Origin: an uncultured Lachnospiraceae bacterium
GTDB lineage: Bacteria > Bacillota > Clostridia > Lachnospirales > Lachnospiraceae
DNA length: 64,000 nt
Assembly: GCA_910577645.1 (NCBI GenBank)
Contig: CAJTOL010000002.1
Coordinates: forward strand, 124,001 to 188,000
Direction: 5' to 3'
Shown: piece by piece, positions 8,823 to 16,460 of the stretch
Numbering within the stretch: position 1 is the stretch's first letter
Layout of the letters: the number at the start of each line of letters is the position of its first letter
Position numbers and translations under genes: made by a program
The notes under the pieces: model-generated
Seen by the model: only the letters and a program-made list of their open reading frames with translations
Database searches by the model: none
Told to the model about the DNA's origin: nothing

Positions 8823-9314
8823 ATGATTAAAAATACAACAAAGAATCAGAAGCTGGGTTGGGTACTGTTCCTTCTGTACCTGATCCTGCTGGTATATTTC
8901 CTGTTCTTTGCAGAAGAATTTGGGCGCACCACCCGTCCTCAGGATACCTATGCCTACAATCTGGAGCCTTTTAAGGAGATCCGCCGGTTCTGGGTGTATC
9001 GGGATGTGGTGGGGCTCAAAAGCTTCCTTTTAAATGTTATCGGCAATATTGTAGGATTTGTGCCGGCAGGATTTTTTCTTCCTATTGTCAGCCGGAGAAG
9101 CAAAAAGTGGTATAATACCTTTTTAATCTGCTTTCTGTTCAGCTTGTCTGTGGAGACGGTTCAGCTTGTATTCAAGGTGGGAAGCTTTGACGTAGACGAT
9201 ATTATGCTGAATGTAACGGGAGCAGTTTTAGGGTACATTCTGTATCGGATCGTACAGATGGTAAGGAGTAGGCATCGTGTTAAGAAAAAGAGAAGTCGTA
9301 CAAGAAACGCCTAA
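8823..9314 (+). CDS. VanZ-like family membrane protein
   Basis: 163 residues with four predicted membrane helices (about 10-30, 65-90, 97-115, 123-142). The VanZ-like core is present: NxxLFxP-like NVIGNIVGFVPAGFFLP, then the polar SVETVQ and DVDDIMLNVTGAVLGY motifs. VanZ of the Tn1546 cluster gives low-level teicoplanin resistance; most relatives, probably including this one, have unknown envelope roles. No other glycopeptide-resistance genes are near. Its 3' end overlaps the next gene by 38 nt. Confidence 0.85.
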   Translation: MIKNTTKNQKLGWVLFLLYLILLVYFLFFAEEFGRTTRPQDTYAYNLEPFKEIRRFWVYRDVVGLKSFLLNVIGNIVGFVPAGFFLPIVSRRSKKWYNTFLICFLFSLSVETVQLVFKVGSFDVDDIMLNVTGAVLGYILYRIVQMVRSRHRVKKKRSRTRNA

Positions 9315-9621
9315 AAAGGTTTCCTATATCAGAAAGCCTTTGGCAAAACACAGTAAATGGTCCCTGGGGCTTTGCGCCGCAGGGCTGCTTTTATTTGCCG
9401 GGACACTTTATATAACGGTCTGGGAACAGGGACAAAGCGGCATGTATGCAGGGGCTCTGGGTTTTTCCAGTCTGGTATTTTCCATTCTGGGCCTGTGGTA
9501 CAGCATCTGCGCTCTTTTAGAGAAGGAGAAAAATTACATACTGGCCAGAATCAGCCTTCCGGTAAGCGGGATTCTGTTGATTATCTGGCTGGTGATGATT
9601 ATTATAGGATTGAGGAGCTGA
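9277..9621 (+). CDS. DUF6142-like small membrane protein
   Basis: 114 residues from a GTG start at 9277 with AAGGAG upstream. The start lies inside the end of the VanZ-like gene in another frame. The basic N-terminus (residues 1-28) is followed by three hydrophobic segments (about 29-47, 59-80, 90-111). It resembles the DUF6142 family of Clostridia by layout. The 38-nt overlap suggests tight coupling to the VanZ-like gene. Function unknown. Confidence 0.65.
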   Translation: MLRKREVVQETPKKVSYIRKPLAKHSKWSLGLCAAGLLLFAGTLYITVWEQGQSGMYAGALGFSSLVFSILGLWYSICALLEKEKNYILARISLPVSGILLIIWLVMIIIGLRS

Positions 9622-9625
9622 AATA

Positions 9626-11737
9626 ATGGACTACCGTGAATTGTGGAAAGAGGAAAATCAGGCAGTGCTGGAGCGCTACCAGCTTTCAATGGAGCGGATC
9701 CGCCAGATTCCTGAAGAAGGGCTGGCAGAAAAGGCATTTCAGGAGTATTTTATATCCGTTGCCGGATTTATTAGCCGGATAGGGGACCTGACAGAGGAAA
9801 TTCATAGGGCCGGAGTCAGGGGATATGTGTACTCCCGCAGCCTGAGTGAACTGGCAGAGGAGAACCGCAGGCTGTATGAAGACATTCTGCCGGAACATTA
9901 CGAGGAAAGCTATGCCAATCCTGCATATGCAGTGAAGAAGCTGGGAGAGGAGTATGGCCGGCTTCTGGCATTTTTATATACGGAAATCCGGGGCCAGATT
10001 GTATTTGCTTTTGAGAGCCGTTTATGGAACATTACCGTATTAAATGAGACCTTTATTGAGGTTTATAATTTGTTTGAGGAACAGATTCCGGGGGCTCAGG
10101 CTATTCAGGATGTGCTTTACTGGTTTGTCAGCGATTATGCGGATCAAACCGTAGCTTACCGGGTGAGAGAGGGCATTGACCCGTCCTTGTCCTTTGGAAG
10201 GGACATTATTATGGAAGAAGACTTTTCAGATCTGCGGTATCTCTACTGCTTTGGCGAATATATTTCAGATGCAGAGCTGGAGATTGCCGGATTTTTAAAC
10301 GGCCTTCCCCAGGAAACCATAGATAAGATGGCGGATACTTATACGGAAGGCTTTGAAAAGGGCTTTCAGGTTATGGGGAGAGATCTATCCATTAAGAAAA
10401 ACATTGCCGTCCGCTATGAGCTGGGCTATGAGCGGATGATAAAAAAGGCTGTTTTCAATTTCCGGGCCATGGACAAGGAAGTGATCCTGTTCCGGGCGGC
10501 GGTGGAGGCCATCAACCGCAATCCCAACCGGAAGCTGGGCTTTCACGGAACCTCCCCCAACCGGCAGTATGATTACGATCACCGTTACGACAGCGCCCTC
10601 TACATGGGCACGGCCCTGAAGGAGAGAAAGCTTTCCGTTATTCGGGGAACTTTGGAGGAATACAAGGAGCTGGCCCGTCTGTATGCAGGCCCGGCGGTGG
10701 TGGAGACCTTTGGGGAAGAAGATTTTACTCCGGTAAACAAAAAGGAAGCCTTTGCCCTAAACCGGCATCAGGAGGAAGTAACCATCGCCTACTCCAACGA
10801 ATATATGGAGATTTTAGATCAGTACCAGCCGGGAGACGAGACCAGCTTTACTATTATCGCTTTCCCAAAACCGGAAATCGGGGAAGATTTCCGGGAAATT
10901 TTTGAGGAAACTATCCGCATTAATACCCTGGATTATGAACTGTACCGGGACATGCAGCAGGTGATCATTGATACTCTGGATAAGGCGGAGTACGTTACCG
11001 TAAAGGGAAGAGGCAAAAACTCCACGGATATCCGGGTACATCTCCATCCTCTGGCAGATCCGGCTTCCCAGACTAATTTTGAAAACTGTGTAGCAGATGT
11101 GAATATCCCGGTAGGCGAAGTATTTACCTCCCCCATGCTTTCCGGCACTGAGGGAAAGCTGTTTGTGGGAAGAGTTTATATCGGGGATATCCGGTTTAAA
11201 AACCTTTGGATAACCTTTGAAAACGGCCGGGTAAAGGATTACGGCTGTGAGAATTTTGACAGGGAAGAGGAGAACAAAGCCCTGATAAAACAGGTGATTA
11301 TGAAAAATCACGACAACCTGCCCCTGGGAGAGTTTGCCATTGGCACCAATACCACGGCCTATGCCATGGCGGAGCGGTTTGGAATTATCCATAAGCTTCC
11401 AATCTTAATTGTGGAAAAGATGGGGCCGCATTTTGCAGTTGGGGATACCTGCTACAGCTGGTCAGAGGATGCGCCTATGTACAATCCTGACGGCAAGGAG
11501 ATGATCGCCAGGGACAATGAAATATCGATTTTGCGGAAAACAGACGTATCAAAGGCTTATTTTAGCTGCCACTGTGACATTACCATCCCCTATGACGAGC
11601 TGGGAGAGATTACGGCGGTAGCAGCTGACGGCAGCCGCACCGTGATAATTGAAAACGGCCGGTTTGTCCTGGCGGGGGTGGAAAAACTCAATGAGCCCCT
11701 TCAGGAAGATACACCGTCTCAAGGGTTACAAAAATAG
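9626..11737 (+). CDS. Long M29-like (aminopeptidase T) metallopeptidase
   Basis: 703 residues. The C-terminal half (about 390-690) matches aminopeptidase T/PepS-type M29 peptidases: the NCVADVNIPVGEVFTSP block (metal/catalytic Glu), PLGEFAIGTN (second Glu), and a downstream His/Tyr/Asp region (HFAVGDTC, ISILRK, HCDI). M29 enzymes normally have about 370-410 residues, so the N-terminal 300 residues are an added, mostly helical domain. The start ATG 9626 follows a GAGGAGC-type RBS and is 4 nt after the previous stop. It is soluble, with no signal peptide. The exact substrate is not predictable, and the metal site is divergent enough that activity should be checked. Confidence 0.7.
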   Translation: MDYRELWKEENQAVLERYQLSMERIRQIPEEGLAEKAFQEYFISVAGFISRIGDLTEEIHRAGVRGYVYSRSLSELAEENRRLYEDILPEHYEESYANPAYAVKKLGEEYGRLLAFLYTEIRGQIVFAFESRLWNITVLNETFIEVYNLFEEQIPGAQAIQDVLYWFVSDYADQTVAYRVREGIDPSLSFGRDIIMEEDFSDLRYLYCFGEYISDAELEIAGFLNGLPQETIDKMADTYTEGFEKGFQVMGRDLSIKKNIAVRYELGYERMIKKAVFNFRAMDKEVILFRAAVEAINRNPNRKLGFHGTSPNRQYDYDHRYDSALYMGTALKERKLSVIRGTLEEYKELARLYAGPAVVETFGEEDFTPVNKKEAFALNRHQEEVTIAYSNEYMEILDQYQPGDETSFTIIAFPKPEIGEDFREIFEETIRINTLDYELYRDMQQVIIDTLDKAEYVTVKGRGKNSTDIRVHLHPLADPASQTNFENCVADVNIPVGEVFTSPMLSGTEGKLFVGRVYIGDIRFKNLWITFENGRVKDYGCENFDREEENKALIKQVIMKNHDNLPLGEFAIGTNTTAYAMAERFGIIHKLPILIVEKMGPHFAVGDTCYSWSEDAPMYNPDGKEMIARDNEISILRKTDVSKAYFSCHCDITIPYDELGEITAVAADGSRTVIIENGRFVLAGVEKLNEPLQEDTPSQGLQK

Positions 11738-11749
11738 GAAAATATCCTA

Positions 11750-11778
11750 TTGACTCTATTTCTAAAATCTAGTATTAT
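11750..11778 (+). promoter_or_regulatory. Predicted promoter of the purEMND operon
   Basis: TTGACT (11750-11755), 17-nt spacer, TATTAT (11773-11778), 70 nt before purE. The 111-nt intergenic region is AT-rich. I do not see a purine riboswitch aptamer. Confidence 0.75.
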
Positions 11779-11848
11779 ACTTAATAAGTACAGTTATATT
11801 AATAACTATGACTTATAAAAAGCAAACACCAGAAAAGGAGAACAAATC

Positions 11849-12367
11849 ATGGCAAAAGTCGGAATCGTAATGGGCAGTGACTCTGATATGCCGGTAATGG
11901 CGAAAGCGGCAGAGATTTTGGAGGAGCTGGGGGTAGAGTTTGAGATGACCGTCATCTCCGCCCACAGGGAGCCGGATGTATTTTTCGAATATGCAAAGTC
12001 CGCAGAGGAAAGGGGCTTTCAGGTGATTATTGCAGGCGCCGGAAAGGCGGCCCATCTTCCGGGGATGTGCGCGGCTATTTTCCCCATGCCGGTTATTGGA
12101 ATTCCCATGAAAACTTCTGATCTGGGCGGCGTGGATTCTTTATATTCCATTGTGCAGATGCCCTCCGGTATTCCGGTGGCAACTGTTGCCATTAACGGCG
12201 GCGCCAATGCAGGGATCCTGGCTGCCAAAATCCTGGCAACCTCTGATAAGGCGTTGTTAGGCCGCTTAAAGGAGTACTCTGAGAAGCTGAAAGGCGATGT
12301 GGTAAAGAAGGCCAGGAAGCTGGACGAGATCGGCTACAAAGAATATTTGGCACAGATGAAAAAGTAA
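11849..12367 (+). CDS. purE: N5-carboxyaminoimidazole ribonucleotide mutase (class I PurE)
   Basis: 172 residues; interconverts N5-CAIR and CAIR in purine synthesis. Class I features: MGSDSDMP near the N-terminus, SAHREPD (catalytic His about 45) and the GAGKAAHLPGM loop. Start ATG 11849 follows AAAAGGAGAA. First gene of purE-purM-purN-purD. No purK is seen here. Confidence 0.95.
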   Translation: MAKVGIVMGSDSDMPVMAKAAEILEELGVEFEMTVISAHREPDVFFEYAKSAEERGFQVIIAGAGKAAHLPGMCAAIFPMPVIGIPMKTSDLGGVDSLYSIVQMPSGIPVATVAINGGANAGILAAKILATSDKALLGRLKEYSEKLKGDVVKKARKLDEIGYKEYLAQMKK

Positions 12368-12422
12368 CCTTTTATGCTGCCTGCCAGGCGGCGGACTTTT
12401 ATAGTAAGCGGAGGAAAAAAGT

Positions 12423-13454
12423 ATGGACTACAAGAAATCCGGAGTGGATATTGAGGCAGGATATAAGTCAGTAGAATTAATGAAAAAGTTTGTACAGGGG
12501 ACTATGCGCCCTGAGGTATTGGGAGGACTGGGCGGATTTTCCGGCGCGTTTTCCATGAAAGCCTTTAAAGGTATGGAGGAGCCCACTTTATTGTCCGGCA
12601 CCGACGGCGTAGGCACCAAGCTGAAGCTGGCGTTTTTGATGGACAGGCATGACACGGTAGGAATCGATTGTGTGGCAATGTGCGTCAATGACGTGGCATG
12701 TGCAGGCGGGGAGCCTTTATTCTTTTTGGATTACATTGCCTGCGGCAAAAACTTTCCGGAGAAAATTGCCACCATTGTAAGCGGTGTGGCAGACGGGTGC
12801 AAACAGTCCGGCGCAGCCTTAATCGGCGGGGAGACTGCGGAGATGCCCGGCTTTTATCCGGAGGATGAGTATGACTTGGCAGGCTTTGCAGTGGGGATTG
12901 TAGATAAAAAGGATTTGATCACCGGCCAGAACCTGGCGGCAGGGGATGTGCTTATCGGAATGGCTTCCACCGGCGTCCACAGCAACGGCTTCTCTTTAGT
13001 CCGCAAGGTGTTTGAGAAGGAAATGACTGCCCAGGGGCTGAATACCTATTATGATCAGCTGGGAAAGACTCTGGGGGAGGCGCTGATTGCTCCCACCCGG
13101 ATTTACGTACAGGCTTTAAAGAATGTAAAAGAGGCAGGGGTTACCGTAAAGGCCTGCAGCCATATTACAGGCGGCGGTTTCTATGAGAATGTTCCCCGTA
13201 TGTTAAAGGACGGCGTCAGGGCTGTGATTCGGAAAGACAGCTACCCTGTTCCGCCTATCTTCAGGATGCTGGCGGAAAAAGGCGGCATTGAAGAGAAAAT
13301 CATGTATAATACCTACAATATGGGAATCGGTATGGTAGTGGCTGTGGATCCGGCAGATGCAAAGACTGCCATGGAAGCCATGAGAAAGGCCGGCGATACC
13401 CCCTATATTATCGGTTCTGTTGAAGAGGGAGAAAAGGGAGTGACCTTATGCTGA
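12423..13454 (+). CDS. purM: Phosphoribosylformylglycinamidine cyclo-ligase (AIR synthetase)
   Basis: 343 residues, the usual PurM length. It closes FGAM to AIR with ATP. Diagnostic segments are LLSGTDGVGTK (nucleotide region, about 57-68), GGETAEMPG (about 138-146), STGVHSNGFSL and the C-terminal YNMGIGM. The RBS is GGAGG at 12411. It overlaps purN by 7 nt. Confidence 0.96.
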   Translation: MDYKKSGVDIEAGYKSVELMKKFVQGTMRPEVLGGLGGFSGAFSMKAFKGMEEPTLLSGTDGVGTKLKLAFLMDRHDTVGIDCVAMCVNDVACAGGEPLFFLDYIACGKNFPEKIATIVSGVADGCKQSGAALIGGETAEMPGFYPEDEYDLAGFAVGIVDKKDLITGQNLAAGDVLIGMASTGVHSNGFSLVRKVFEKEMTAQGLNTYYDQLGKTLGEALIAPTRIYVQALKNVKEAGVTVKACSHITGGGFYENVPRMLKDGVRAVIRKDSYPVPPIFRMLAEKGGIEEKIMYNTYNMGIGMVVAVDPADAKTAMEAMRKAGDTPYIIGSVEEGEKGVTLC

Positions 13455-14035
13455 AAATCGGTGTAATGGTGTCCGGCGGCGGCACTAATCTCCAGGCTAT
13501 TATAGATGCTATGAAAAGCGGCGTCATTACCAACACAGAGATCAAGGTGGTTATCAGCAACAACAAAAATGCCTACGCCCTGGAACGGGCAAAAAATGCC
13601 GGCATTGAGGCAGTATGCGTATCCCCCAAGGATTTTCCTGACCGGGCAGCCTTTAATGAAGCGTTTTTAGAGAAAGTAGATGAGTACCATCTGGATCTGA
13701 TTGTCCTGGCCGGATTTTTGGTGACTCTCCCGGAGGCCATGATTCAGAGATACCGGAACCGGATTATCAATATCCATCCGTCTCTGATCCCCTCCTTCTG
13801 CGGCGTGGGATACTACGGCTTAAAGGTTCATGAGGGGGCTTTAAAGCGAGGAGTAAAAATTACCGGCGCTACCGTCCACTATGTGGACGAGGGGGTAGAT
13901 TCGGGCCCTATTATCCTCCAAAAGGCAGTGGAAGTGAAAGAGGGAGATACCCCGGAGATTCTGCAGCGGCGGGTAATGGAAGAGGCAGAGTGGATTATCC
14001 TGCCTCAGGCTATCAATATGATTGCCAACCAATAA
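13448..14035 (+). CDS. purN: Phosphoribosylglycinamide formyltransferase
   Basis: 195 residues; transfers formyl from 10-formyl-THF to GAR. Seen: VSGGGTNLQAI near the start, the catalytic Asn-His pair in NIHPSLIP (about 105-112), and the catalytic Asp region VDEGVDSGPI. One variation is PSFCGVGYYG where many homologues have PAFxGxxAxxxA. The start lies inside purM, and purD begins 28 nt after its stop. Confidence 0.95.
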   Translation: MLKIGVMVSGGGTNLQAIIDAMKSGVITNTEIKVVISNNKNAYALERAKNAGIEAVCVSPKDFPDRAAFNEAFLEKVDEYHLDLIVLAGFLVTLPEAMIQRYRNRIINIHPSLIPSFCGVGYYGLKVHEGALKRGVKITGATVHYVDEGVDSGPIILQKAVEVKEGDTPEILQRRVMEEAEWIILPQAINMIANQ

Positions 14036-14063
14036 GGCTGCCAGCCAGTAAGGAGAAAGCATT

Positions 14064-15338
14064 ATGAAGGTATTAATTGTAGGAAGCGGCGGCAGGGAGC
14101 ACGCCATTGCCTGGAAAGTGGCACAGAGCCCCAGGGTAGATAAGATTTACTGTGCTCCGGGAAACGCCGGAATCGCAGAGTATGCAGAGTGTGTAAACAT
14201 TGGCGCCATGGAATTTGATAAGCTGGCGGCCTTTGCAAAAGAAAACAGTATTGATTTAACTATCATCGGTATGGATGATCCGTTGGTAGGCGGCGTGGTG
14301 GACGTATTTGAGGCTCAGGGACTCCGGGTATTCGGCCCCCGGAAAAACGCCGCAATCCTGGAAGGCTCCAAGGCATTTTCCAAGGATTTGATGAAAAAAT
14401 ATGGGATCCCCACCGCTGCATATGAAACCTTTGACAGCCCCCAGGCCGCCCTTGAGTACTTAGAGACCGCGGACATGCCTATCGTATTAAAGGCCGACGG
14501 CCTGGCCCTGGGGAAAGGCGTGTTAATCTGCAATACCAGGGAAGAAGCCAGGGAAGGCGTTAAGACCCTGATGTTGGAGAAACAGTTTGGAACTGCCGGG
14601 GACCGCATTGTAGTAGAGGAATTTATGACCGGCCGGGAAGTGTCGGTGCTGTCCTTTGTGGATGGCAGCACCATCAAGATTATGACTTCCGCCCAGGATC
14701 ACAAGAGAGCCGGCGACGGGGATACCGGTCTTAACACCGGCGGCATGGGAACCTTTTCCCCCAGCCCATTCTATACCCCTGAGGTGGATGCTTTTTGCAG
14801 GGAGCATATCTACCAAAAAACGGTAGATGCCATGAAGGCGGAGGGAAGAGCTTTCCAGGGAATCATTTTCTTTGGTTTAATGCTGACGGAAAAAGGCCCC
14901 AGAGTATTAGAGTATAATGCCCGCTTTGGTGATCCGGAGACCCAGGTGGTACTGCCCAGAATGAAAAATGACATTATAGATGTATTTGAAGCCTGTGTGG
15001 ATGGACGGCTGGACGAAATAGATCTGGAGTTTGAGGACAACGCGGCAGTCTGCGTGGTATTGGCTTCTGACGGCTATCCGGTAAAGTATGACAAAGGTTT
15101 TGCCATAAAGGGGCTTAAAAACTTTGAGAATAAAGAGGGCTACTATGTCTTCCACGCCGGTACGAAATTTGACGGCGGCAAAAACCTGGTGACAAACGGC
15201 GGCAGAGTCCTTGGCGTCACCGCCACCGGGAAAGATTTAAAAGAAGCCAGAAGCAATGCTTATGCCGCCACAGAATGGGTAGAATTTGATAATAAGTATA
15301 TGCGGCATGATATTGGGAAAGCGATAGATAACTGCTAA
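14064..15338 (+). CDS. purD: Phosphoribosylamine-glycine ligase (GAR synthetase)
   Basis: 424 residues, standard length. An N-terminal Rossmann-like region (VGSGGREHAI) is followed by an ATP-grasp fold (KADGLALGKGV, VEEFMTGREVSVL, GGMGTFSP, and the metal site EYNARFGDPE) and a small C-terminal domain. The RBS is AAGGAG. A rho-independent terminator 30 nt later ends the pur operon. Confidence 0.96.
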   Translation: MKVLIVGSGGREHAIAWKVAQSPRVDKIYCAPGNAGIAEYAECVNIGAMEFDKLAAFAKENSIDLTIIGMDDPLVGGVVDVFEAQGLRVFGPRKNAAILEGSKAFSKDLMKKYGIPTAAYETFDSPQAALEYLETADMPIVLKADGLALGKGVLICNTREEAREGVKTLMLEKQFGTAGDRIVVEEFMTGREVSVLSFVDGSTIKIMTSAQDHKRAGDGDTGLNTGGMGTFSPSPFYTPEVDAFCREHIYQKTVDAMKAEGRAFQGIIFFGLMLTEKGPRVLEYNARFGDPETQVVLPRMKNDIIDVFEACVDGRLDEIDLEFEDNAAVCVVLASDGYPVKYDKGFAIKGLKNFENKEGYYVFHAGTKFDGGKNLVTNGGRVLGVTATGKDLKEARSNAYAATEWVEFDNKYMRHDIGKAIDNC

Positions 15339-15367
15339 ATAGTTTGTGAATCATTATTTTACAAAGA

Positions 15368-15407
15368 AGAGAGCACACTGCACTGAGGTGTATCGGCTCT
15401 CTTTTTT
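15368..15407 (+). terminator. Terminator of the pur operon
   Basis: AGAGAGC (15368-15374) pairs with GCTCTCT (15396-15402), and T residues follow. A 21-nt loop separates the arms. Confidence 0.8.
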
Positions 15408-15509
15408 GTCCCTGTTTTGGAGAAGAAATCCCTACACAAAAGAAAAGTCCTGCTGGTCTATTAGGTGAAAATCTGTTAAAATTAAGATAAATATGGAGGG
15501 GGTGTAGAC

Positions 15510-15878
15510 ATGATTATTGCTTCAAAACAAAAAAGAGCATTATCTGCAAGACATAAAAAAGCCTTGGATTTTGCAATAAATTATCTTCGGAATTCTTCGA
15601 TTGCTCCATTTGTAAATGCAGTTTATCTATATGGAAGCTGTGCGCGAGGTTTGGCAAAATGGGATAGTGATGTAGATATTTTTTTGGAGCTCAATGACCA
15701 AGCATTGACTTCTGAGCAGTTAATGCAAGAAATACGTCTGCTAAAAGGAAGCTTATCTGGAATAGATTTATCAGCGCCAGAAGTGGATCTCAAATATGTT
15801 TTTGGTGATGAATGGCGAACAAATAATATGTTGTATTATCAAAAGGTGCGAAAGGAGGGCCTTAATGTATGGCATTAG
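15510..15878 (+). CDS. MNT-domain nucleotidyltransferase (antitoxin-like)
   Basis: 122 residues with the minimal nucleotidyltransferase signature: GSCARG at about 44-49, then SDVDIFLE at about 55-62 (metal-binding Asp pair), and a third acidic residue in EVDLKYVF. In MNT/HEPN modules this protein either adds AMP to the HEPN partner or antagonises it. It overlaps the HEPN gene by 10 nt. The pair is clearly more AT-rich than the pur genes before it and the kinase after it, which suggests horizontal arrival. The RBS is a GGAGGGGG-type sequence at about 15495. Confidence 0.85.
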   Translation: MIIASKQKRALSARHKKALDFAINYLRNSSIAPFVNAVYLYGSCARGLAKWDSDVDIFLELNDQALTSEQLMQEIRLLKGSLSGIDLSAPEVDLKYVFGDEWRTNNMLYYQKVRKEGLNVWH

Positions 15879-16354
15879 AATCCTATTTGGATTTTGCAGA
15901 AAATGATTATAAATTTATCAAAGATGCGTATGACCGTGGAGCGGTAGGTAATGCAATGGGAGCATTATGCCAGAATACATGTGAAAAATATATGAAACAT
16001 CTTATTCAAGAATTTTGTGAACCAGAAAATCATATGGAGGCAAGTAAAAAAGAAACTGCTTTAAAATCACACAATTTGCTACGGTTAATGAATTTCATCA
16101 AAGAGAATTTACAAATGGAATTTTCAGAAGAAGCACAAACTGCAATGCGTGAAATTGACGGATATTATTTTTCTACGCGCTATCCGGGAGACAACTCTGT
16201 TGAATTGTCCATTAAGGATATTACACGTTGTGTAAATGCTGTTAGCTTTTGTCGCCAAGGGGTTTTTGAATTGCTGGCATATATTCAGACACGAGAACAG
16301 ACTGAGAGTGCAGAAACTTCACAGGAAAGCAATGAGAGGTATTCCTTGACATAA
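15869..16354 (+). CDS. HEPN-domain protein (partner of the MNT protein)
   Basis: 161 residues with the HEPN four-helix plan: SYLDFAENDYKFI, CQNTCEKYMKHL, KSHNLLRLMNFI and the STRYPGD region. The canonical toxic RNase motif R-x4-6-H is not visible: none of the arginines has a His at the right distance. It may therefore be a non-nucleolytic HEPN or a substrate-binding partner. The C-terminal 25 residues are polar and disordered. Co-transcribed with the MNT gene. Confidence 0.8.
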   Translation: MALESYLDFAENDYKFIKDAYDRGAVGNAMGALCQNTCEKYMKHLIQEFCEPENHMEASKKETALKSHNLLRLMNFIKENLQMEFSEEAQTAMREIDGYYFSTRYPGDNSVELSIKDITRCVNAVSFCRQGVFELLAYIQTREQTESAETSQESNERYSLT

Positions 16355-16460
16355 CCTGGAAATTGTAATATTGTATTGATGTTGGTAAATAAGCTGCTAA
16401 ATTTAAACAAGGGGAAAACCATCAAGACAGCAGGTTAATTGTAAGCGGAAGGAAAAAAGA

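Noticed and set aside
8823..9314. Glycopeptide resistance from the VanZ-like gene
   Set aside because: No vanHAX, vanR or vanS genes are present, and VanZ-like proteins are common in Clostridia without a resistance role.
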